DNA of 64,000 bases, taken from the NCBI GenBank assembly GCA_034770075.1, contig CM068385.1, positions 46,584,721 through 46,648,720 of the forward strand, written 5' to 3'. The DNA is from Aralia elata (Eukaryota; Streptophyta; Magnoliopsida; Apiales; Araliaceae). Positions 22,542 to 33,656 of the stretch are shown piece after piece; within the stretch, counting starts at the first letter, position 1, and each line of letters starts with the position of its first letter. A model generated the notes under the pieces. It did no database searches. It had not been told where the DNA came from and saw only the letters and a program-made list of their open reading frames with translations. A program made the position numbers and the translations under genes.

Positions 22542-24001
22542 ATGGATCCTGACACTCCTAGTAGCTCCACTGTGTCTCGGACCTCGGGCGTTCGCCGCCG
22601 TAGGGCTGCACCTGCCCTTGCTTTACCTCGGACTCGCCAGGCTCGTCGACTGGCGGAGGCTGTCATCCGGCCCGATCATCCCGATGTTAAGGAGGGTGTT
22701 CTTCCGGACGCTGCGGTAGAGGGGCCATCTTCCAGCACACCAGCTCCATCTCATCATCGCGCTCTATCTGGCGCCTCTGTTCAGATACCCGATCTGTTGG
22801 GTCGGGATCTCAGTCGTCACCCCTCCGCTTTGGCTGTTGACGCGGTTGGAGGCATATATGCGACGCCATTCCCCGCGGATCGGGCCACTCGGGACATTCT
22901 GCTCCGACGCCTGTTCCTGACCATCATGAGGGGTTGTTTCCTAGGGAACAATTCCTCTACCATTCATTTCAGCGTCGTTGGAGCCGTCACATTTGCCTAC
23001 TTCCTCCACGGTCCTCGTCTAAGCTCGGAGGGACAGACAGATGCTTGGCTCTGATTCTACCACTTTCTGCTGGTGATCCTTCTCTTCCTCTTTCCTTACT
23101 GTACTTCCCGTGATTTCATTTCTCTTTTTTGCATTTGTTGGTTACTTATGCCTTTCTTTGTTCTTGTTCACAGTTCTGGGCCTACGAGCGACTCCCCTGT
23201 CTGAGGCCGGTCACTACTCTTGGCCTGGATACCTACCCCCGGGGTCGGCGGTGGCATCATAGCACTTTGGAGGAGGTCCCCGTATCTGGCAGCTTCGCAC
23301 ACTGCCGCATTCAGCTGGAGCTGATTACCGCTGCAGAGGTCGTCTAGACTCCTTACCTTTCGGAGCATCTAGCTGTGGGGTTCACAGATGGGTATCCTTC
23401 CGGCCTGGAGTTCACACTTTCCACCCGCTGCCTTACTTTGCAGAGTGTCGGGGGCTGGGTGATGTATCTGGGAGAGCGCGCATTCAGATGCGTTACTGGA
23501 TAGATCCGCATTCCGCACTCTCTTCCCTTCACTACCTCCTGGCCGTTGGATTCTCAGCCTTCGGAGATCATGCTTGCGGGGGAGGATGGCCGTACACTCT
23601 CTTCGGATCCCATCACGAGTGAGGCCTTTCGTACCTGGTGGGTGCCCCGCACCATCGGTCCTCAGACCCGGGCCACTTTCTTTCTTGGAGATATGTTTCC
23701 CGGCTCGGTGATAATGACCGATTGGGCCGCCTGCGTTCGGAGTCCCACTCATGCTGAGCAGATTGCCACGCTGACCTGCCAGGTGGAGCAGTTATCCCTG
23801 TACCTTCGGGTGTTGGGCCGAACCCCAGAGGATGCCTATGCATATGATCCTGACAGTGCGGATTTCGCCATAGGCCCGAGCTCATTTGATGCCCCAGTGC
23901 CGCCTTATATCCCGGATATGAACTTCGGTCCTTCGACTTCGACCACTCCAGGGGATCAGTTCGGGGATCCGGATTTCACAGAAGACATTACTTTTGATTA
24001 G
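22542..24001 (+). pseudogene. Antisense gene 1 of Tat-A (plant-mobile-domain-like), two exons
   Basis: Runs opposite to the retrotransposon genes. Exon 1 is 22542-23072 (177 codons); an intron of 101 bp with GT...CAG ends (23073-23173) joins exon 2 (23174-24001) in phase. The exon junction rebuilds the block FWAYERLPCLRP, which resembles the LWAWERxPxxRP signature of the plant mobile domain, followed by TPYLSEHL-like sequence. The N-terminus is Ser/Arg/Ala-rich. The C-terminal 70 residues are acidic and Pro-rich. Three in-frame nonsense codons (TGA 23052, TAG 23345, TAG 23501) disable it; all fit single C-to-T or G-to-A changes. The function of such antisense ORFs is unknown. The family assignment is by eye. 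Confidence 0.6.
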
Positions 24002-24210
24002 ATCAGGCTAGGATAGGGCTTTTTGTACCTGAACCTGTTAGATTTTATTTTTTCCATTTTATGCACTATGTACTGAACTCATTTGTTTATTTATGCACAG
24101 TTTTTTATCTTTATGAAATTCACTTGCTTTATTATTAACTGTATGATGCATGCTTTTATTTATGGATAGAGAATGACCCCTGCATAGTCTTTTGATACTA
24201 TTTTTCACAG

Positions 24211-25775
24211 ATGTCATCATCAGATGTCGTGGTACGTTTGGATCTCATTCCTCCCACAGGGTTAGTTGGCAGTCTTCTCCGTTGGTTGGACAGTTCATCG
24301 CCAGCCGACAGGGTTATCGCAGATGGTCTTTTGGGACATTCTCGGTCCTTACTATCCCTTCAGGTGCCAGCGGGCTTTGTGGATGGTATTCTCGGTCACT
24401 GGGCCCCTGCCCGTTAGGTGTTCAGGTTTGGGACATCGGAGATGACCCTACTCTCGAGGAGTATGCCCGATTTACTGGTTTGCCTTTGGACGGTCCTTGC
24501 GCCAGGGTCACAGTTGGTCCCATGCGCCGTCAGTTCTTAACCTTCACTGGGTTGCGGAGGACAGCTCTGCTATCGGTGATCTCATCAGACCATTTGGTTC
24601 CCCTTCATTTCTTGATTGACCGATTCGGCTCACCCGACAGTTTTCGTCTGTTCTTTGGTGATTTTTCCATATCTGAGGAGCGCTGGGGCGCTTTGAGAGT
24701 AGACGTTTTGATGGCCTGTGTCATTTCGACTTTGTATTTGCCAGCCGGACCCGATCTGTTGGACATGCGAGTTGTCGCGGCCGTGAGAGCCCTTCAGGAG
24801 GATCACACTATTCTTTCCATGATATTAGCAGACACCTACATGTCAGCCTCATATTGTCAGTCTTTCCGAGGCAGAGTATTCAGAGGGAGCTCGACTTTAC
24901 TGTATGTGTGGTTTATGAGTCATCTTAGTCCCATCGGCCATTTTCGTCGCCAAGGGTTCTGCTTCAGTTATGGCATAGCCACGCAGTTTTCGTTTCGTCC
25001 CGTGAGCTGTACTGATGCGGCCTCCTTGATAGGATTTTTGTCCGTTATTGAGGATCCTTTCCATCTCCTGATCTACTCGGGTTATTGCTCCTTTATGAGC
25101 TTTTTGACTCACGTGCCCACCCTGGATTTCATCCCTATTGCTGGCTTGAGGGGCGTGACGACTTATCATTCCCTGGCGGTTATGGGGCAGTTTGATCAGA
25201 CACAGGATTTTCATCCTTTCGCGGGCGCAGCCGCCTACCGATTCCTTATATCATCCCAAACAGAGAGAGATCTGCTGCGGGTATACGATCTTTGGTCTCG
25301 CAGGATCCTTGCCGAATATAGTGAGAGCTGCCCCATTCAGACATTTGCTTACGTGCAGTGGTTGCGTGGAGACTCGGATTCGGCTGGTTTGAGTCAGACT
25401 GGGGCCTTTGATGACTCTGGAGCGATTTTCCTAGATGATACCACAGATCATTCCATCTCAGCTGATTCTGCCCCTAGTTGGGTCACTGAAGATAGCCGGA
25501 TCCGACTGGCCTTGATTGCTATTGAATCTGAGAGGGATGCTGCCATTGCTGAGAGAGACGCCGCTATTCTGGCCAGGGATACTGCTCTTGCTGACAGAGG
25601 CGCCATTGTATTTCAGACTATGGCAGTTATAGACGCTCATTCTGAGACTGTCAGCCGAGCCACTGCTTTATTGGATCGCATCGACATGATGGGGCAGCAG
25701 ATTGCAGAGGATGCTGATGCTTCAGATCTGTCCACCACCTTATCCATCCTGCTTCAGTTAGTTACTGATTTGTAG
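24211..25775 (+). pseudogene. Antisense gene 2 of Tat-A (DUF7745-like)
   Basis: The ATG at 24211 directly follows an acceptor-like TTTTTCACAG, so an upstream intron is likely. The first 68 codons end at TAG 24415-24417, and a one-base frameshift near 24430-24455 moves into the long frame that continues to 25775. The blocks DDPTLEEYARFTGLPLDGP, ILADTYMSASYC, LLYVWFMSHLSP and FIPIAGLRGVTTY resemble the plant DUF7745 family (recalled, not searched). A C-terminal Ala/Glu/Arg heptad region (ERDAAIAERDAAILARD) looks like a coiled coil. It lies tail-to-tail with the integrase end at 26294. Decayed; function unknown. Confidence 0.6.
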
Positions 25776-26293
25776 ATTGTTTTATTTCCTGCATAGACTA
25801 TGTTAATTTCATCGGTTATTGAAGAAGAAATCTTGTAACAAAATGACTTATATATGTAGACATGCATTTAAATTTAGTCATTTTCCCTTTTTGTCGTATC
25901 GTTGCCTTTCATTGGATCCTCATTTTATCCAGCTAACCATGATTTTAACATTTTGCCTTCTTTCTCCTCTCAAGTCTTGACGGAGATTTGACAGATATTG
26001 ACGCACACCCTGTCGATTTCATCGGATTGGGTCTTAGATTTTGGATAACTGTCTGGTTGCATCAGGGTTATATCATTTGGGATGAAGCTGATTAGGCGAC
26101 TGGTTTCGGGAAGGTTTTGAGGGTGTAGGAAGGTTTATCTGGCTGTTGGGAATTGGTTTTGTTTAGGGAAAGGATTATTTTTAAGGGATCGGACCGTGTC
26201 GTGATGGCTGCCTACGTACCCCCACAAGTTGGGAGATCAGGTCCTACGTAGTTCGTTCTTTCAAGAAAGAGGAGAGAATGATGATTTTTCTTT
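25776..26293. other. Spacer between antisense gene 2 and Tat-A integrase
   Basis: About 520 bp between the 3' ends of the convergent genes. No coding frame or repeat recognised. It probably holds 3' untranslated sequence of antisense gene 2. Confidence 0.4.
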
Positions 26294-27157
26294 TCAAGCG
26301 TAGAACCGCTTCACCGAGTCTGAATTGAGGGGTTGGGGAAACACCTCGTCGTCCATCTCTTGCAATATGAGGGCTCCTCTGAACAGTACTTTCTTAATCA
26401 CAAAAGGTCCTTCCCAGTTCGGGGCGAACTTCCCCTTGGCTTCGTCTTAACAAGGCATGACTCTCTTTAGCACTAGGTCATTTTCCTTGAACTTCCGAGG
26501 TCTTATCTTTTTGTCGTACGATCGAGAGATCCTTCGCTGATATAACTGACCGTGCAAAACAGCAGCCACCCTCCTTTCATCAATTAGGGCCAATTGGTCG
26601 TATCGACTTTGCATCCAATCCTCCTCGCTTATCTGAGCATCGATCAAGATTCTGAGGGACACCATCTCCACCTCAACTAGCAGAACAGCCTCCATTCCAT
26701 ATACCAAAGCGTAAGGGGTTGCCCCTGTAGAAGTACGCACCGACGTTCTGTACGCCAGTAGGGTGAGAGGTAGCAGATCTGGCCATCCCCGATGATTGGC
26801 AGACATTCTTGCCATGATCTTCTTGATATTCTTATTTGCAGCCTCCACTGCCCCATTCATTTTGGGACGGTAAATGACAGAGTTGAGGTGTTTGATCTTA
26901 AACTGGTCACATAATTCCTTCATGAGGGCATTGTTCAAATTCTTGGCATTGTCGGATACTAAGACTTCAGGTTTCCCGTATCGACAGATGACATTATTCC
27001 TGATGAACCCAACGATGACCTCCTGAGTTACTTTGGGGAAAGAAGCTGCTTCTACCCATTTAGTGAAGTAATCGATCATGACGAAGATAAATCGATGTCC
27101 GTTGTTCTCTTTGGGCTCTATTGGTCCGATTACATCCATACCCCACATTGAGAATGG
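26294..27157 (-). pseudogene. pol: Tat-A integrase core and C-terminal domain
   Basis: The open frame 27148-26447 carries the catalytic triad: MDVIGPI (D5), VSDNAKN (D66) and NGAVEAANK (E102), with exact D-35-E spacing. GHRFIFVMIDYFTKWVEA and YGMEAVLLVEVE are typical of Tat integrases. A TAA at 26447-26449 stops the frame; the C-terminal GPFVIKK-type domain continues in frame beyond it and ends in VKRFYA at TGA 26294-26296. No chromodomain is present, as expected for Tat. A TAG at 27158-27160 separates it from the zinc finger. Confidence 0.9.
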
Positions 27158-28141
27158 CTAAGGGGAGGTCATACAGTGCAGTTCATTGGGGGGCGCATGA
27201 ATTACGTTGTCGTGCGCCTGGCATTGATAACATCGTTTGACATGATCGTCGCAATCGGCTTTTAGCGTTAACCAATAATGCCCCGTTCTCAAGATCTTTT
27301 TGACCAGCATCGGTCCACTCATGTGTGGCCCACACACTCCACCATGTATTTCGTCCATAATCTTTTGGGCCTGCGTTTCATTTACGCATTGCAACAATCC
27401 CAAACTGGCATCCCTCTTGTATAGTGAATCCCCGCTCAGATAAAACTTCATCGCCATCTTTTGGATTCTCATCCTTTCAGCTCGGTTTACCTGGTCGGGA
27501 ATGGATCTATCCCTCAAATACTCCCTTATGTCGTGATACCAAGGCTGCTTTGGCCAAACCACCTCGTTTGATAATACTGCAACATGCTCCTCGTATGCCG
27601 GGGCATTCTGTACTGCTATCTCAATCTGTGGAACATCTTTGCTTTTGATTATGTGGATTAGGGAAGCCAGAGTTGCCAATGCATCAGCAAAATCATTTCG
27701 TCCCCGCGGAATATGTCGGAAAGCGATATCTTCAAATTCTCGCATCAATTGGACAACACATCGGTGGTATGGAAGCAACCGGAGCTCCTTCGTGCTATAC
27801 TCCTTGATCGCCTGTTTGATCACCAGCTCTGAATCCCCAAACACCGCTAGTCTCTTCACTCCCATATCGCGGGCAAAACGGAGTCCCAATATACATCCCT
27901 CGTACTCAGCTGTGTTGTTCGAATTACTGAACTGCAATTTAGTGGCCACAGGGTATTGCTCTCCGGTGATAGAGACCAGGACTACTCCGGCTCCTACTCC
28001 TTCAGCATTCATGGCACAATCAAAATACAACTTCCAGAACTGTCCCTCGTCATCACATTTCGTGTGTAATACCCAAAATACATCTTCGCCCGGCAAAGGA
28101 GTTTCTAACGGCTCCATCCCCCCTGATGGCGTTTCTGACAA
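27158..28141 (-). pseudogene. pol: Tat-A second RNase H and integrase zinc finger
   Basis: 327 residues. The first half is an archaeal-type RNase H: KLYFDCAMN (D41), SNNTAEYEGCILGL (E79) and FGDSELVIKQ (D103), then RNDFADALATLASL. The second half holds the integrase HHCC finger (EIHGGVCGPHMSG ... CYQCQAHDN). Having this second RNase H after the usual one is a known feature of the Tat lineage. The frame starts after a TAG just upstream (28160 region) and ends at TAG 27158-27160, where a Trp is expected. Confidence 0.88.
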
Positions 28142-28156
28142 CTGATCTGCAATTCC

Positions 28157-28846
28157 CTACCCTTTCATGGCTTTCTGAGTTACGTATACGATGTCGAACT
28201 GTTGTAAGATTAGCTGCCACCTGGACAATCGACAATTCAGCATGGGCCTTTCAAAGATATACTTCAGGGGATCCATTCTCGATATCAAGTACGTAGTGTG
28301 ACCATGGAGATAGTGTTGTAACCTCATCGCAGCCCATGCCAAAGCACAACAGGTCCTTTTGATGGGGGTGTAATTCTGCTCGCATTGACTAAATCTTTTG
28401 CTGAGGTAATAGATGGCCTGCTCTTTGCCAGATTCGTTCTTCTGCCCCAGCATACATCCCATCGCAATGGCGTTGACCGATATATACATAAACAGAGGGA
28501 TCCCATCCTTCGGGGATACCAGCACTAGTGCCTCTGTCAGCTATTTTTTAATGGTCTGAAAGGCTCCCCGACATTGTTCATTCCACTCTTGGGAGGCATA
28601 TTTCCTTAATAGTTTGAAAATCGGCTCGCATGTAGTCGTCAAGTGGGATATGAAACGGCTGATGAAGTTTATTCTTCCAAGGAATCCTCTTATCTCCTTC
28701 TCTGTGCGAGGTGCCGGCATATCCACAATGGCCTTAATCTTCGCCGGATCCAACTCAATGCCCCGATCACTAACCAGGAATCCCAAGAGCTTGCCCGACT
28801 ACACCCCGAAAGCACACTTCGCCAGATTGAGCTTTAAATTATATTT
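28157..28846 (-). pseudogene. pol: Tat-A RT connection and first RNase H
   Basis: Two frames, 28786-28541 and 28525-28157, follow the RT. The first reads GFLVSDRGIELDPAKIKAI and IRGFLGRINFISRFI (RT thumb and connection). The second is the retroviral-type RNase H (VNAIAMGCMLGQ, AIYYLSKRFSQCE, RLQHYLHGHTTYLISRMDPLKYIFE). The two are joined in frame across a stop (28541-28543, KK-stop-LTEALV). Another stop cuts KLLGFLV upstream. In the first RNase H the usual leading catalytic Asp is not evident (the stretch reads LFMYISVNAIAMG), so the activity may be lost. Confidence 0.82.
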
Positions 28847-30376
28847 TCAGAGCCGATCGAATAGCTTCTTGAGATGGGTTAAATGATCAGATTCTGCCCT
28901 TGATTTCACGATAATGTCATCCACGTAGACCTCTATCTCCTTGTGCATCATGTCGTGGAACAGGGCCATCATGGCTCTTTGATAAGTAGCCCCCGCATTT
29001 GTGAGACCGAAAGCCAATCGCCTATAGCAGAAGGTGCCCCAAGGGGTGATGAAAGCGGTCTTTTCCCGATCTTCTTCCGCCACCATTATCTGATGATACC
29101 CCGCAAAGTAATCTACAAAAGAATACATCTCGTATTGGGCTGTGTTATCCACTAGGATGTGTATGAAAGGCACTGGGAAGTTTTCCTTGAGACTGGCCTT
29201 GTTTAGATCTCTATAGTCTACACATACCCTCACCTTCCCTCCAGGCTTAGCCATTGGGACTACATTGGACAACCATTCTGGGTAAGTGGACACCATAATG
29301 ATTCCAGCCCTGAACTGTTTGATGATCTCTTCCTTCACTTTTAAGCTCCACTCCGGTTTCAACTTTCTTAGCTTCTGCTTGACAGGCCTGAAACCCTCCT
29401 TGATGGGCAACCGGTGTACCACAATGTCGGTGGATAATCCGATCATGTCCTCATGAGACCAGGCGAAGACATCCTCATACTGGCTTAGTAACTCAGTTAT
29501 TTCTGCTTTCTGGCTGGGGGTAAGGTCTGTCCCTATCTTGAGCTCTTTGGGTGCGTTAGGGGTTCCAATATCTATGGTGATGGTTTGGTCTAAGTTGGGT
29601 TTGGGTTTATCCTCGACCCATCCTTTGATCTCATCAGGTGCGTCGTCGTAATCTGTCTCGTCTTGCTCAATGCCCATTAAATTGAAATCCAGCTCAATGT
29701 CAAAATCATAATCATCATTCAAATTTGAAAGATCCTTTGTTAGGCAAGGAATACTCAAATTGGTACACCCTTGTTTGGATATTACTGGTTCCATTATCCA
29801 GTTGTCGATGGTCATATCAGACGGAATGCGCTGGATGAAAGGTGGCCTCACATCGAAAACTTCCCCGATGACCACGGCCACATTGCCTGAAACCCTCTTC
29901 ATACCTTTTTCAGGAATAATTAGTCCCGCCCAATCGATGACAGGCACACTTTGTTGGGCCCCCGGTGGCGTGGTAACATCCTTCCCCTCCTCATTGCCTG
30001 TTAACTGTCCGGGGATATAGCACCTGGTTTCGAACTTTTGCGCGACCTCTTGTAGGAAACTTTCCCTCTTGATCGACTCATCATTTGTGGGGGTCAATTC
30101 TCCATCCCCGGTCCCAATCACAGGCTTGCTAGTCCCCTGTTCATTGTTGACCTTGGTCATCGGATCTCCGGCCAAACGGATCGGGGCTGCATCTTGACGG
30201 CGTCTCCGTGCTACGACTCCATGATATCCCAACCCTACTTTGCCTATCCGATGGGGTAGTTGAATGGGCTCGGTGATTCCTTGACTGCTCCTTCCTAACC
30301 CTTGTCCAGGTTGAAATTTCATTTTCATCATCTCCTTTGCAACAAAGGTGATTTTTGGAGAGACCCTAGGTTTCAT
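28847..30376 (-). pseudogene. pol: Tat-A G-patch region and reverse transcriptase
   Basis: A 509-aa open frame. Residues 14-52 form a G-patch-like motif (GQGLGRSSQG ... GKVGLGYHG). An acidic linker follows, then RT from about residue 280: FAWSHEDMIGL, HRLPIKEGFRPVKQK, VVPMAKPGGKVRVCVDYRDLN, SFVDYFAGYHQIMV, TPWGTFCYRRLAFGLTNAGATYQRAM (in two blocks) and the active site YVDD at 484-487. It copies element RNA into cDNA. The frame ends at a stop soon after the active site, so the polyprotein is interrupted. The RT domain itself is otherwise well preserved. Confidence 0.92.
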
Positions 30377-32326
30377 GGTTGGAGCCCCCAGGCATCTGTA
30401 GTGGGGAGTGCTGATTTCCAGCGCCTAAAAACTGGCAGGTGCCGCCGACTCGTCCACATTAATCACAGGTAGGCCATTCCTGGAAGGAGAAGGGTCATCA
30501 CACTCTGCCAAGATCGTTACCAGATTCCCGTCGATGATAAGTTTGATTTGCTGGTGTAGCGTGGAAGGAACTGCCCCGACCATGTGTATCTACGGCCTCC
30601 CCAATAGCAGGTTATAACTTGCCGCAATATCTAAGACTTGGAAAGAGATATCAAAAGTACAAGGTCCTATTTCCACCGGCAATTCTATCTCCCCAATTGT
30701 ATCCCTCCGGGATCCGTCGAAGGCTCGTACCACTACATGATTGGCCCGTAGGCGCTTAGGATTGATGTTCATCTTCTGCAATGTACTGAGGGGACAGATA
30801 TTCAACGCCGATCCCCCATCAATCAGCACCCCATTCATAATATAACCTGAGGAGATCACCGCAATATGCAACGGTTTTCGATGCCCCCTTCCTTCTTTAG
30901 GGATATCATCATCTATAAATGATATTACATTACTTTCCAACAGATGATCCACCAGATGGCCGAAACCTTCCTTGCTAATTTCTTTGGGAATGTATGCCTC
31001 CTCCAGGACTTTCGCCATAATTTTGCAGTAATCACTGGATGATAACACCAACTCCATGATTGATGTCAGGGTTGACTCCTCGCTTAATATCTGGATCCCC
31101 CTTGCTTCCGGATGGTCCATCTTCCTCAAGAATTCCAGGGCTTTCTCCTCGGATATTTCTTCATCTTTCTTCGTCTTGCTTTCAAGGACTCGTCTAGGAA
31201 GATATAAGGGATTCCCCTTTGATGTTACGGAAGCACAACTGGCCGCTTCCTCTGACACTCCCCCATAATTCCATGGTACCGTTTTCAGACTGTTGACAGG
31301 GAATTGTGGTCTCGCTGTGAGGGTGAGGATTTTTGGAGCCGATAACTTGACAGGCCCTGCTATAATATTTCTGCTTACACCCACCAACCTAATTGGCGCT
31401 CCCCGTGTACTCTCTTGATCATTTATCATGTTGATTATCTCATCAATTTCCCTTACATAATTCAGCCTTGACGGCCCTTCGGTTTCACTGGCTTTTGCCA
31501 CATTGACCCCCTCTCCATCATGCCTAGGCAGGGGATTGATTTTAACATTCGGGGAGTCTGGCTGTTCCACCATAATTTCCCCACTATCGATCAAGTTCTG
31601 AATTCTGTGCTTCAGCGTCCAACACTCCTGTGTATCATGACCAGGGGAACCTGAGTGGTAGGCGCATCGCTTGCTTGGGTCAAACCTTCTTCCCTTCGGG
31701 TCACTTGGGGGTGCCAAATCGACAATTTTCCTTTGGGCTATCAATACTGCCAACACCTTCTCAAGAGGATCCCCGAGTGGGGTGAATACTCGATTTATCA
31801 AGGTCTCAAATCTCCTTCGCCCATCCGCCCTCTGATCAGTGAAGTTAGGCTGTCGGGATGGCCCCACTCTCTGCATCTGTACTGGAGGACTATTTTCTGC
31901 CTTTCTAGATGATCCCTGTAGGATGAGGGAAACATCTTCTTCCTTTTTCTTTTGGACCCTACGGGAAGTGCTGCCATAGTTTCCGCTTTGAATTTGCTCT
32001 GCAGCTGTTTCCAAAGCCGTGAAATCCCGGATCTTGCCGGATTTCAACCCCATATCCACCATTTCTCCGTGTTTAATCATCTCAGTAAAGGGTCTTCCAA
32101 TCCCTAATATAACCCGCTCATAATAAGGAGCCTCTTGAATATCCACGAAGGTCATCACCATCTCCGACTCGCTCATCGGGGGATTCACCTGTGCGGCCAT
32201 ACCCCTCCATCGCTGTGCATAATCCCTGAAAGATTCCCTCGGTTGCTTCCTAATTTTTGTCATTTGATACCTATCAGGGGCCATTTGTGCCTGGAAGCTA
32301 TACTGTGTTAAGAAGGTGTGGGCCAA
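30377..32326 (-). pseudogene. gag: Tat-A gag C-terminal part and aspartic protease
   Basis: The open frame 32326-30590 (578 aa) has the second half of the Tat capsid (FRDYAQRWRGMAAQVNPPMSE), a CxYHxGSPGHDTQECWxLK zinc-knuckle-like motif (about 218-235), and a protease near the end with VLIDGGSALNICP and ASYNLLLGRP. The protease has DGG in place of the common DTG/DSG, usual in this lineage. The frame stops at TAG 30590-30592, exactly where the Trp of the GRPW box is expected. Reading past it gives the link to the G-patch frame (30589-30377), with one further stop. Confidence 0.9.
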
Positions 32327-32368
32327 CTCTTCCCAATTGTGGATCCGGGCATTATCAAGACGAGCATA

Positions 32369-32983
32369 TCAGATTCTCGCCTCTCCCGTCAGGCTCTTTT
32401 GGAATAATTGCATTCTTAGACCCTCGTCTTCTGCATAAGATCCCAGCTCCCCTATGTATATTTTCAGATGTGTATAAGGATCCCCCTTCCCATTGTATTT
32501 CTCAAATTCGGGGATTTTAAATTTCTCCAGATATCTGGTTCCGGGGAAGACACAAAGATCTGAATAGTTCACCCTGCCTAGGGAACCTATGCCCTTTAGA
32601 GATTGGATGGTCTCCTCCATTTGTTTTATTTTCTTCCGAAGGTCGTCAGTGTCTCCTTCCTCTAGGATAGTAATCACTGTCTTATCAGGTAAAGGAATGG
32701 CCCTTGGGATGACTGGCTCGCCCTTAGGTTGGGGTGGGTCCTCTTTAGGTGGATCCTGTCTAGGTAGCAATTGTTCTTTTAGCATCATGGCCATTTCCAA
32801 CATCTGTTTCTTAAAATCATCAAATTCCTCCCTAGATATGGAACCAGGATTAGTAGATGGAATATCAGCCATTTCAGATGTAGAGTCTTTGGCTCTTTTA
32901 GACTGCAAACGCATTTGAGGAGCAATCCTGCAGGAACAATGGTTCGAGTTTAGTCTTGGGCAATGAAAGGATTGTGGATGCAT
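32369..32983 (-). pseudogene. gag: Tat-A gag N-terminal part
   Basis: 204 codons. Contains a coiled-coil-like segment (EEFDDFKKQMLEMAMMLKEQ), a Pro-rich stretch and the start of the capsid domain (FKIPEFEKYNGKGDPYTHLKIYI). It stops at TGA 32369-32371 inside GEARI-stop-YARLD, where Trp is expected; the same frame continues into the 32326 frame. So gag is one reading frame broken by a single Trp-to-stop change. Start ATG at 32983 is the first in the frame; an internal Met 38 codons later (MADIPSTN) is also possible. Confidence 0.88.
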
Positions 32984-33635
32984 GCTAAAACGATAAATTT
33001 TTTGTGTTTTTGGGTTTTTTAATCTTTCTCTGCAAGACAGAATGTTAGCATTCCCTTATTGCAATAATAAATGCTAGCATGACTTATTATGCTTCCCCAG
33101 CTGTTCCCTGCAAAACATAGAGGTTAGTAATCTCTTTTGACAACAGGGGAGGCATATATGAATATTGAATGGGATCGTGACATTTATACGCGCGAACGTA
33201 AAAGGGCATGAAGAGACTTTTCCTGCGTTGGGTTAATCTGAGGCTGACCTATCCTAGGGTTACAATCACGGGCTTTTCGGCATGAAGGTCCCCAAATCTT
33301 CGCAATCTACTCATCTGAGTCCTTTCGATTGGAGCGGATTTGGGTGGTGCGTTTCCTGAGCCATCTCCGGGGAGCAGCCCCTTCGAGTCCAGTAATAAGT
33401 AACCGACAGGTTCGCCTCAGGAGGAGGTACTCTCTCAACATACATTTGCATTCATCGTCCTCGCCGTATGCAAATGATTTCTTTAAAGTAAAGCCATTCC
33501 ATTCAAATATTCATTTATTGGACAAAACACACATTCACACAACAATAAATAAACAAAAATCGCACGTACATACACATTTATGAATTTTAAAGGATAAGAT
33601 AGCATCAAGATATGAAAGCGGCTTAAGCCCTCTAA
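32984..33635 (-). other. Tat-A 5' leader
   Basis: About 650 bp between primer site and gag on the minus strand. No coding frame recognised; a corresponding block exists in Tat-B at 41855-42270. Confidence 0.6.
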
Positions 33636-33654
33636 GTCCCCAGCAGAGTCGCCA
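33636..33654 (-). other. Primer binding site of Tat-A (tRNA-Arg type)
   Basis: The minus strand reads TGGCGACTCTGCTGGGGAC two bases inside the LTR. It is complementary to the 3' end of a plant tRNA-Arg (stem ending GAGUCG-CCA), the primer known for Ogre/Tat elements. Confidence 0.85.
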
Positions 33655-33656
33655 GC

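Noticed and set aside
24192..25775. A normal host gene captured by chance between elements
   Set aside because: It lies inside Tat-A limits set by LTRs and a perfect TSD, at the known place of antisense ORFs.
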